Part shown: piece after piece, positions 27,785 through 37,500 of the stretch | Layout: the number at the start of each line of letters is the position of its first letter | Numbering within the stretch: the stretch's first letter is position 1 | NCBI GenBank assembly: GCA_913055635.1 | Contig: CAJXLK010000024.1 | Location: 1 to 64,000 of the forward strand | Direction: 5' to 3' | DNA: 64,000 nt | Origin: an uncultured Bacteroidota bacterium | Lineage (GTDB): Bacteria > Bacteroidota > Bacteroidia > Bacteroidales > UBA12077 | Program-made: the position numbers and the translations under genes | The notes under the pieces: model-generated | Databases searched by the model: none | What the model was told of the DNA's origin: nothing | Seen by the model: only the letters and a program-made list of their open reading frames with translations

Positions 27785-28142
27785 ATAAACAATGAACCTT
27801 TGCCTGTCAGTATAAATACGGAAAATGGCGTATGCCGGCAGATACACACTGTTTATGCTTAGATGTTTCTACGGAATGTCTGTCTGGCCGGTTCCCTTGC
27901 TTACGATTGTGCCAACCGGAAAAAACCGGTTGTATATCGTGATTACTTTGCTTATCCCATTGCAGAAGTTACATCATCGTCAACTCCATCATGTTGTTTA
28001 TCGTGATGGCTTGGATTATTACCCGGCAACCGAAAGAAGAGGAATGGTGTAACAATTCATATGTCTTATACCAATTTACAAAAAATTGCAGGAATATGTT
28101 TTTTCAGTATTGATATTATAATAGCTTTTTGTTACAATGCTT

Positions 28143-31100
28143 TTATTTCAGAATGATCTTCATTGTTTGGCTACCTCTTCGTGTTTTGATGAGCAGGTGG
28201 TATACTCCTGGAGGAAGGTAGCTGGTATTCAGGTTTATTTGTTCATTCTTCATTTTTTTCTTGATGGTTTTCACCGGGTATCCTTGGTTTGCAATGAGTT
28301 TTATGTGAAAGGTTTGTCTTTCAGAGGCGTTCACTTCAAGGATCATATGGTTCCGGGCCGGATTGGGATAAATTTTGGCGGAGTATGTTTTTGGAGGAGG
28401 CCTGTGGTAGGAGGTAGGTTTAAAGATCATGATTTCATCCCGGGCAGGGCATCCATATTGGTTAAAGACGGTTAATCTGTACTTTCCGGGATGTTCGGCC
28501 ATGTAGGTTTCTGAGGTACTGCCATCCTGCCATTGGTAGGCATAGTAATTGCCAGGGTCGATCTCATAGGGCAGCTGGGTGTAGATGGTATCGCCCAGGT
28601 CGAGTTCCGGGACGGGGTATATTTGAAAAGTCTGGGTGGTTCTATTATTAGAGGGCCTTGCATCACCTTTCATGCGGGCAGAAAGTTGCAGTTTGTAGGT
28701 GTCGGTTTGTTGTTCGAGTTGGGCCGAATCGGAGAATTCGAACAGCAGGCTATCGTGGGGCAACAGATCCTGTTTGAGGATGAGGGTATCGTGTTGCTTA
28801 TGGTGGTTGTCAATGCGGAAGGAAACCGCCAGGGTTTGGTCCCTTGAAATATTGGTATTGCCGTTGTTTTTAAGGCTGATTTGAACCGGGGCAGGCTGAT
28901 CCTGCCTGCAGATATTGCCCGGGCTCAGGATCCGGGAAATGCTGATGTCGGGAATCGTCAGGCTGATTTGTGCTGTATCGGCTGTTTGGCAGCCTTTTAA
29001 GTTGGTCACCTCAACGTAATACCGGGCCGCTTCCCGGGAGGTCACCTCATAGGTTGGTCCTGTCGACCCGTCCTGCCATTGGTAGTGGGCATAACCGCTA
29101 TCCACCCTCAGGGTCAAAGTGTCGGGACGCGTGGTATAGAGGGTGTCGGGCCCCAGGTCGATCTGCGGAGCGCTGTAATGGGTGATGGTTTGCTGAAGGG
29201 TGTCATTCGCCTTATTCGCATCATCTGCCATGGCCACATATGCAGAAAAGGCATGGTTGATTCCAGGCTGGCTCAGATCAACAGGATCGCTGAAAGTGAA
29301 AACAAACGAAGAATCCGGATAGAGTTTGTGGTTAAGGGTGTTTTTTTCCTCAACCTGGGGTTGATCGTTGAGGTGATAGCCCAGCCGTATTTTCCGTCCC
29401 TCCTGTAGGGTGTCGGCCCCCTTGTTGCGGATGCGAAGCTTCAGGGGCTCGTTTTCACTTAATTGACATGCAGTCGAAGGATTAAGAATGGAGTCAGCCT
29501 TCAGGTCATAGGTCATGATCCGGGCGGTGTCAACGTAGCTGCATCCATGGAGGTCGGTGATCGTCAGGTGGTAGTTGCGGCTGGTCTTGCGGGTGACATC
29601 AAAAGCCGGGTTGGTGGAGCCATCCTGCCAAAGGTAGGCGTTTTCTTCTATGTTGGGCCGCAGTTGTACGGTATCGGCCCGGGTGGTATAAAGGGTGTCG
29701 TAATTGAGGCTGAATTTGGGATACCCATAGGCTTTGACTGCATCCAGCAAGGTATCATTGCTTCGGTCAACATCGTGGCGATGGTCGGTAAAAAGTTTAA
29801 AACGGAAGGTCTTAAAGCTGCTCATGTCGAGCGGATCTGTAAAAATATGGGTGAAGCTTTGGCCTGGCAGCACTTGGTCCTCAAGTTGGGCGGTATCCAG
29901 ATGCCTCGTGCCGTCCTCCATTTGATATCCCAGGGGTATCGGGCTACCAGCGGCAAGGGTGTCATAGCTGAAGTTTTTTACCTGCACCTTCAGGTTTTCG
30001 GAGGAACTTAACCGGCAATCGCTGACTGGGGCCATCAATTCGGTGACTCCAAAATTGTAGGTATAGATGTGTACGGTATCGCTGTCGTTCCCACAACCGT
30101 GGTTGCCGGTGACCTGCACGGAATAGGCGGCTGATTCATTCCGGGAAACCTGGTAAGTCTGGCTGGTGGATCCGTCCTGCCAAAGGTAGCTTTCAAAACC
30201 TTCACCGGCATCCAGGGTGATTGTATCGGCCAGGGTGGTGTGGATGACATCGCGGGTCAGCTCCACATCGGGATGCCCCCAGGTGTGGATGGTTCGCCTC
30301 AGGCTGTCGTTTTCGGGGTTGGCATCCGGCTCCTTTGCTGTGGTTATCATGATGGGGTGGGGGCCTTCGGCGGAAAGATCCACAGCCGGGTTGAGGGTGA
30401 ATGCCGTGGAACTGTCCGGCATCAGGGGATTGGACAGTGAAAGGGTGTCGCGGTGGCGGGTCCCATCCACTCGCAGGCGCACCGGTATCAGGGCCCCGGC
30501 CAGCAGGCTGTCGGCGCTGTAATTGGTGATCTGAACCCTCGCTTGTTCGGAATCCGTGAAGCTGCAGCTGCTGTTGGGATAAACCAGCGAATCGACGCCC
30601 ACATCGCGTGCGATGATGTGGGTGGAGTCTGAATCCTCCCCGCAACCGTGCCCGTCGGTTACCGTGACTTTGTACCACTGACTGCGGTTATGTTGAACGC
30701 TGAAGGTTTGTCCTCCGGTGCCATCCTGCCAGGTATAGGTCTCGAAGCCGGCACCTGCATCCAGCGTGAGGGTGTCGGCCCGGGTGGTGATCAGGGTGTC
30801 GTACTGAAGTTCAGTGTCGGGGGTGCCCCAGGTATTTACCAGGATCTGGGCCGTGTCGTTGCCCCGGTTATAATCACTGGGGTAATTGGTGAAAAATTTC
30901 AGCCGGTAGGCATCCGCCCGGCTCAGATCGATCTTTTGATCAAAGGTATGGTTCAGGGTGCTGTCGGAGCCGGTCTCCGGCCATTCATCGTTTAATAGGA
31001 GCGAATCGTATACCGGGGCCTGGTCATTGATTTGATAGCCCAGGGGGAGGGTATCTCCTGCCGCGAGCGGGCTTAGGCCCATGTTGCTGATCTCTGCCTC

Positions 31101-34100
31101 AATGGCCAAAGGCTGATCATGTTGACAGGCATCTTCCACCGGGGTGATGATTTGGGTGATGCCGGTATTGATATCGGAATCGACCACCTTTACCGAATCA
31201 GTGGCCGTACACCCGGTGTCGTTTTCAACGGTAACCCGGTACCAGCCCGTGCTGTTTACATCAATCCTGCGGGTATTTGCGCCGGTGTTCCAGGTGTAGG
31301 AGGCATAACCGGCTCCGGCGTCCAGAGTGGTGTCGACCGGCGAAGGCGTACCTACAACCCGGCCCATGTCGTAGCGGGGCATGCCCATCACCGCAATGGT
31401 GTCGGTGAGGGTGTCGTTGCTGTGCGGGCCATAGAAATAAGGGTTATCTTCCCGGGAAGTGTAAACCTGAAAAGGGTATTGACCACCATAGGACATGTCG
31501 AGGGCCCGGCTGAAGGTGAATGGGGTTGAATCGCCGGGGGCCAGATTGGATTGGAGGGTCAGGGTGTCCAACAGATGGGACCTGTCATTAAAATGCATCC
31601 CCAATGGGATCTCTTCTCCCGGAGAAAGGGTATCGGGGCCATCATTGCGGACATAAACTTTAGGTTGTATCCGGGGGCTTAATTCGCAGGAGGTTTTAGG
31701 GTAAGCCATCGAGGAGACCCCCACATCGGAAGGTGCCTCGTATATTTTGATGTCGTCGATGCCATAGCCTTCAAAGGGGTTGTAGGGATCGGTGGCAAAG
31801 ACCAGGGCAAACCGGACGTTTGCCTGTCCCGCCGTTTCGCGGGGGAGCATCATTTTGGCTTTCATCCAGCTGTTGGTGGTGGTATCCCATCCGGGTCCGT
31901 TCAACCCCTCAATATGATTACTGGTGTAGCCGTTCCAGGGATAGTTGCCCCGGCCGGAGGCCAGCTTCCAGGTGGTACCCTCATCCAGGGAATAGTAAAG
32001 GGCCAGCCCGTCCTTTCCTTTTTCCACTTCGCCTTTGATCTTTATTTCAAAGACCGGGTGATCTGTCTCGGAAAAGTTGAAGCACGGGCTCTTGATGAAA
32101 GAAGAGTCATTGATCCGGTAGGGCCCGGAAAGGTTGGTGGCCCATATCTTGCTGCCGGAAGCGGCCGAATCGAGGACTTCACCATCGGGTCGGCCCCATT
32201 CAAAGATGGAGCTGTCCGGGTTGGTTCGCCAGTAACCATGGTTTTGTTCAAAATCTTCGCTGTAGGGAGGTTGATAAGTGGGGGCAATGAACAGGGGGTG
32301 GTTGAGCCGGTTGTTATCGGTGGCCTCGTCCTGGGGCAGTTCCGTCTGGACCCATACTTCCCTGTACCAGCCCGGATTGGTCAGATCCAGTGTTTGGTCG
32401 AACGTATGGGTGAGCTGCCCGCCAACGGGAATGCTTTCAAAGATGGTGTCGCGGATCACCTGTGCCCCCCCGTTGAAGTTGCAGGCCAGCGGGATGGTGT
32501 CGCGGGTGGGATCGCCCCCGTAATTTTTCACCACCACCCGAACCGCTTCCTCGGCACGATGGCCGCAGCCGTGTGAAGGGGCAAGCCATTGGGAAATGCC
32601 CACATCCTGGCCCACATAGTCGCCGGTGATCACAATGTTGTCCAGGTTCCATCCCGAGAAAGGCCAGCTGTCATCGCTGCCCCCCAAACTGAAGCGCAAC
32701 CTTACACTGTCGGTGCGGTTGACATCATCGCGCAGATCAAAATGATCCCGCTCCCAGCGATCCATCACAATGGCCCCGCTGTTTTTCCAAACCTGCTGCC
32801 ATGTTTGCCCGTTGTCCTGGCTGATGTCGATCGATACCGTGTCGAGCCCGTCCACATTCAGCCACCGATAAAAATAGAGTTCTATGTCCTTGTAGTAAAA
32901 TAAATCGAGCATGGGGGTAACCGCCTGGTAGGCGTCAGACCCCAGGTTGTTCTCATAATCCCCCGGCGTGCTGCCCTGCCCGGTGATGTCGGTCCCCGCC
33001 ATCCGGCTTCCCTCATAGGCCCTGGCCGGGTCAGGATTGCCAAAGGTGCCGCCCAGCGGCGGATCATGCGGCGGTGCCACTTCAAACTCCCCCGTGAAAA
33101 TCCAATCGGAAGGGGTTTCAAAATTTTCATACACCACCGATTCATAGATCTTGCGGGAACCATGCGGAGACTTGAAAACCAGGGGGTAATGTTCATGGTT
33201 GATCACCATGTCATGGGCCGCGATTTTGGCATCCAGTACATGGCCCTGGGTCTGATGCGAGCTGTCGGCTTTTACATCGTAGGTGACCCACACTGAGGAG
33301 AGGCCCCGGGGTATTTCATAGTCAATCTGATCAAAAACCGCCTTTCCCTCAATAAAATCCCTCCCTTCAGCTATTTGCCGGCTTTTGCTGAAAAGGGTGT
33401 CCCCGGCCGCAAACAGCTTGACCCCATTTGCCTTTAAATCACCATCGCTGGTGTTCATGGAAGTTACGGCCAGGGAATCCAGCCGGATGGTGCCCTCGTT
33501 GCCTTCAATGTTGATGTCCATTCGGACAATGGGATTGTTCTCGGACCGGGTGGCTACAAAATCAGTGGAGGCTTGTTGGTAATTGATCCCCTCCACATAT
33601 TTGGACTGGATCTCACTTTCTCTGACCATCACCTGATCAATGCATACGCCAAAGCCATTGTTGGTTTTTCCTTCAAAAGCAATATAGTAGTTGCCGGACA
33701 GGGAACTGTCGGGTAGCTGGATGCTTCTTTTCTGCCATTCTTCTACAACTGCCGTGTATTCGGCCAGTTTTTGCCAGGAGGCTGTTTGGGCCGACTTGTA
33801 ATACACCCGGAGTTCGTCGTTTCGGAAAGCATCATAGGTGTATCGCTCATCCTGGGCATGCCAGAAGGTGAGTTCAGGCTTCACTTTGTAGGTCAGATCC
33901 ATCGGGGGGGTGACCAGCCTGGTGCTGATCCCGTTGAGGCTTTCATAATGCAAAAGGGCATTGGTGGTGCCTTCATAAGCATAAGGCGGATGCCCGCTGC
34001 CTTCGATTTCCGGTGTCTTGGTGAACCCCCCGTCCTGATATTGCCAGTTGCGGGTGCCGGTTTCATGCTGGTTGTTCCAGCCCTCAGGCAGGGCTGCCGA

Positions 34101-34223
34101 TTCAAAATTTTCATACAATACGGTATCAACCCCTTGGGCATGGGTGTTTTGGAAAGGCAGCACCAGTACCGCAATTAAAATGAGCAATAAACCCTTGATG
34201 TAGGATGAGTTGCCGGATGTCAT
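28143..34223 (-). CDS. Giant (2026-residue) T9SS-secreted repeat protein
   Basis: A signal peptide (residues 1-30, ending HAQG) is followed by MAM/choice-of-anchor-type jelly-roll domains at about 31-205, 365-540 and 650-835, with an extra beta domain at about 205-365. From about 540 a CARDB-like repeat begins with phrases such as DVGVSSMAYPKTSCEL, DVGVDSLVYPNSSCSF and DISISRILSPGNIC; I count seven. Copies two to seven are each followed by a short module of the form YxWQDGSTxxTYxV...YxVTVTxxHGC. The last 80 residues (IYPNPARNHMILEV ... LPPGVYHLLIKTRRG ... MKIILK) are a type A T9SS sorting domain. The protein should be exported and anchored at the cell surface. The modules look like adhesion or matrix units; no enzyme motif is seen. 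Confidence 0.9.
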   Translation of the reverse strand: MTSGNSSYIKGLLLILIAVLVLPFQNTHAQGVDTVLYENFESAALPEGWNNQHETGTRNWQYQDGGFTKTPEIEGSGHPPYAYEGTTNALLHYESLNGISTRLVTPPMDLTYKVKPELTFWHAQDERYTYDAFRNDELRVYYKSAQTASWQKLAEYTAVVEEWQKRSIQLPDSSLSGNYYIAFEGKTNNGFGVCIDQVMVRESEIQSKYVEGINYQQASTDFVATRSENNPIVRMDINIEGNEGTIRLDSLAVTSMNTSDGDLKANGVKLFAAGDTLFSKSRQIAEGRDFIEGKAVFDQIDYEIPRGLSSVWVTYDVKADSSHQTQGHVLDAKIAAHDMVINHEHYPLVFKSPHGSRKIYESVVYENFETPSDWIFTGEFEVAPPHDPPLGGTFGNPDPARAYEGSRMAGTDITGQGSTPGDYENNLGSDAYQAVTPMLDLFYYKDIELYFYRWLNVDGLDTVSIDISQDNGQTWQQVWKNSGAIVMDRWERDHFDLRDDVNRTDSVRLRFSLGGSDDSWPFSGWNLDNIVITGDYVGQDVGISQWLAPSHGCGHRAEEAVRVVVKNYGGDPTRDTIPLACNFNGGAQVIRDTIFESIPVGGQLTHTFDQTLDLTNPGWYREVWVQTELPQDEATDNNRLNHPLFIAPTYQPPYSEDFEQNHGYWRTNPDSSIFEWGRPDGEVLDSAASGSKIWATNLSGPYRINDSSFIKSPCFNFSETDHPVFEIKIKGEVEKGKDGLALYYSLDEGTTWKLASGRGNYPWNGYTSNHIEGLNGPGWDTTTNSWMKAKMMLPRETAGQANVRFALVFATDPYNPFEGYGIDDIKIYEAPSDVGVSSMAYPKTSCELSPRIQPKVYVRNDGPDTLSPGEEIPLGMHFNDRSHLLDTLTLQSNLAPGDSTPFTFSRALDMSYGGQYPFQVYTSREDNPYFYGPHSNDTLTDTIAVMGMPRYDMGRVVGTPSPVDTTLDAGAGYASYTWNTGANTRRIDVNSTGWYRVTVENDTGCTATDSVKVVDSDINTGITQIITPVEDACQHDQPLAIEAEISNMGLSPLAAGDTLPLGYQINDQAPVYDSLLLNDEWPETGSDSTLNHTFDQKIDLSRADAYRLKFFTNYPSDYNRGNDTAQILVNTWGTPDTELQYDTLITTRADTLTLDAGAGFETYTWQDGTGGQTFSVQHNRSQWYKVTVTDGHGCGEDSDSTHIIARDVGVDSLVYPNSSCSFTDSEQARVQITNYSADSLLAGALIPVRLRVDGTRHRDTLSLSNPLMPDSSTAFTLNPAVDLSAEGPHPIMITTAKEPDANPENDSLRRTIHTWGHPDVELTRDVIHTTLADTITLDAGEGFESYLWQDGSTSQTYQVSRNESAAYSVQVTGNHGCGNDSDTVHIYTYNFGVTELMAPVSDCRLSSSENLKVQVKNFSYDTLAAGSPIPLGYQMEDGTRHLDTAQLEDQVLPGQSFTHIFTDPLDMSSFKTFRFKLFTDHRHDVDRSNDTLLDAVKAYGYPKFSLNYDTLYTTRADTVQLRPNIEENAYLWQDGSTNPAFDVTRKTSRNYHLTITDLHGCSYVDTARIMTYDLKADSILNPSTACQLSENEPLKLRIRNKGADTLQEGRKIRLGYHLNDQPQVEEKNTLNHKLYPDSSFVFTFSDPVDLSQPGINHAFSAYVAMADDANKANDTLQQTITHYSAPQIDLGPDTLYTTRPDTLTLRVDSGYAHYQWQDGSTGPTYEVTSREAARYYVEVTNLKGCQTADTAQISLTIPDISISRILSPGNICRQDQPAPVQISLKNNGNTNISRDQTLAVSFRIDNHHKQHDTLILKQDLLPHDSLLFEFSDSAQLEQQTDTYKLQLSARMKGDARPSNNRTTQTFQIYPVPELDLGDTIYTQLPYEIDPGNYYAYQWQDGSTSETYMAEHPGKYRLTVFNQYGCPARDEIMIFKPTSYHRPPPKTYSAKIYPNPARNHMILEVNASERQTFHIKLIANQGYPVKTIKKKMKNEQINLNTSYLPPGVYHLLIKTRRGSQTMKIILK

Positions 34224-34560
34224 TGTTTGAAGTTTTCATCAGGGTTCATACCGGATAATGATCACGGGAACCTTTGGGCTTCATTTACGTATGTTTTTGA
34301 TAAAAGTTTCCTGTGCTTACACGAAAGCCGCTTGCGCTTTTGTGAACAGACAGGTGGCCGAGCCTTTTCTCCGCCTGGTCGAACGAACCTGAAGGGGCTT
34401 GACCGTAAAAAAGCATTCGAGCATCTGGGCAACAAGTACATAAATGGAGCAGTGCGGGTTGCATAAAAGCGTTCCGATGAGAATAGATTGTTCAATATGA
34501 TGCCGATCAATAAACCTTGATAGGTCTTTATGCCAATTACATATTCTGATCGAGTGAAAG
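34224..34560. other. Divergent intergenic region between two giant surface-protein genes
   Basis: These 337 bases must hold promoters for both directions. No clear TTTG-N19-TAnnTTTG pair, tRNA or repeat is seen. Confidence 0.5.
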
Positions 34561-37500
34561 ATGATAAGGAAAAAGTTCATACTGGCTGGTCTTTTATTTT
34601 TGTTGAGTCTTGGTGAATCCATCGCCCAGACCGATTCCACGTTCTGGTTTGCCGTGCCGTATGCCACGCCCCACCATGTAACGGAAACCGGCGGGGTCAT
34701 TCGCCTGACAACCCGTGACCGGGATGCCCGGGTAACGATCACACGGCCGGCCTCTGGCGATGTGGTGTTTGAGGGGTTGGTTCCTGCCGGGCAAACGGAA
34801 AGTGTGGTGTTGCCGCCTTCTTATGTGCAGAATGAGCTGACCAGTCCTTTTTGGGACATCCGGGAAAATTCTTCGTTTCTGATTCAATCGCGCAGCCCCT
34901 CGGGTGATATGCCGCCCCAGATCAAGGCCTATTATGAAATAGCCCGGGTCGATCCCACCGACACCACTGTGATGGTCAGTGGCAATAACAACCCCGATAT
35001 TTTCTCACTTAAAGGGAAGAATGCCCTGGGCCGGGAGTTTTATGTGCCTTTTCAGACCCGCTGGAACAATGAAGACTGGAATGTTTCAAACGGGGCCTTT
35101 AGTTCCATTGTCATGGTGGCCACGGAGAACAATACCACCATCACCTTTAACTCGCCTTATCCGGTGGCCCAAAGCACCGGCGGCAATTATACGGCCAATA
35201 CCGATCACAGCATCACCCTGGACCGGGGCGAGACCTACAAGATCACCCCCCGCCGCAAACCTTCCAATCCAGGGGTCATTAGTGTGGATGCCGACTACAG
35301 GCTGCGTGGTGCTCATGTTACTTCCGATAAGCCCATTGCTGTTACCACCGGCGATGATTCCAACCGGAAAGAAGGGGCCTATGACTTTATCGGCGATCAG
35401 TTGGTGCCCATCAGCAACATTGAAGGAGAGCAGGTGATTGGCCATGAATACCTGGTGATGCGCGGGCGGGTGGATGACGACCATGGAGGAGAACGCCTTT
35501 ATGTACTGGCCACTGAGAACAATACCACCGTTGAACTGGATGGATCGGTGGCTTTTGGTGGGCCCATCGATGCCGGTGATCAGGAGGTCTATGAGATCCC
35601 ACCTGGCGAGGCCTACACCCATGTCAATGCCGATAAGCCTGTTTACGTGTTTCATGTCTCCGGTTTCGGGGATGAGTTGGGCGGGGCTGTTCTGCCTACG
35701 ATTGACGGATGCACCGGTTCGATGGATGTGAGTTTTGTGCGCTCAAAGCGGGGAAGCAACGGCGATCGCTTTTACCTGAACCTGATGACCAAAAAGGAGG
35801 GCATTGATAATTTTCATGTGGTCACTGACAATGGCAATACCACCTATGATCTGAATCCCGGCAATTTTACCCCGGTGCCGGGTACCGACTGGTATGTGCT
35901 GGATCAGGGCGATGACAACCTGTTCACCGATGCCGAAATCACTCCTCAGACGGTGACCCGGGTCTACAACGATTCGGCTGTTTTTCACCTGGGGATGATC
36001 AATGGCCGGCAAACCGGGGGCGGGTGCATGTACGGCTATTTTTCCGATTACATCGATGCCGTGGCCGATGTGGTGATTGTTTCCACCGGCAGTCAGTTCA
36101 TCAGCGGATGCTTTGGCGATACCATTCAGCTGAGGGCTTCCGGGGGCATCAGCTACCAGTGGCAGCCGGCTTCGGGTTACCTGGATGACCCGACCATTGC
36201 CGAACCCAAAGCCATCGGCCTGCCACCGGGCCTCTATAAGTATGATGCCATCATCGACAACCCCTGCTTTGGCACCGATACCCTGACCGTGTTCATTGAG
36301 ATTTATGAGAATGTGGAGGCTTTCTTTGAAATCAGCTCAGGCATTGGCTGTGCCCCTTTTGATGTGGAGATCAACAACAAGACCACCGGGGCCAATGTCT
36401 ATAAATGGGACTGGCAGAATGACCGGAATTTTGATTATACCTCCAACTCAGACACCAATATTGTCCATACATTCGACAACACCACTTCCAGCGATTCGGT
36501 CTACACCATGCGGCTGGTGGCCCAGAATGATTCGACCATTTGTTCGGATGAATATGAAAGGCAGGTTCGGGTTCACCCGGAGATCCGGGCGGGCTTTGAC
36601 CAGGACCGCGATTTGGGCTGTCATCCTCTGGAAGTGCTTTTCTCCGATACTTCCTCCGGGCACACCGATCCCGGCGGATATGAATGGGACCTGGGCGACG
36701 GGGCTTCTTCGGCTTCCGATACCACGGTGCGCCATACTTATATCAATAACCGGGGCACGGATACCACTTACCAGGTGGAGCTGGTAACCACTTCACCGGC
36801 CCTTTGCCGGGATACTGCCCGCAAGGATATTACCGTGCGCTCTTACCTGGAGGCCGGTTTTACGATGGATACGGTACAGGGATGCTCGCCCTTTGAACTG
36901 GATATTGAGCACACTTCCCGGGGAGATGTGGATACGGCTTTCTGGCATTTTACGGGCACCAGTGGCCTGGACCACCGGGACACCACCTATGGGGCCAATG
37001 TGGCGCCCCCGCCAACCCTGCTCTATGATACAGCCACCAACCAGGTCGATACCATTGACATCGTCCTTCGCGTGAGCAATGGGTATTGCTATGACACAGC
37101 CCGCCGGCGGGCCTATGTATTTCCCCCGGTAACGGCCGGTTATACGCCCGGTGCCATTTCCGGATGCAACCCGCTGGCGGTCAGCTTCAACAATCACTCC
37201 TCCTACACCGGCATGTCCCCCGGCGATACGACAGGCCTGCTTTATGACTGGTCTTTTGGAGATGGTGCTTCTTCCGAGCGTTATGCCCCCGATCACCTCT
37301 ATAATCACCTGAATGACACACCAACGACCTATCGCGTAGAGCTGATGGTGAGCTCGCCCCATGGATGCCGCGATACAGCTGCCTCTCGGGTCAATGTGGC
37401 CCCCTATATCCGGGCCGATTTTAAGGTGGAAGAGAACCAGGGCTGCTCCCCCTTCCAGGTACAGTTGCATAATACATCCGAGGGCGGGGTTGACAGTATA

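Noticed and set aside
27913-27932. Terminator between the LuxR gene and the giant gene
   Set aside because: The 7-bp hairpin has an A-rich loop but no T-run on either side, and lies upstream of the LuxR promoter element on the minus strand.
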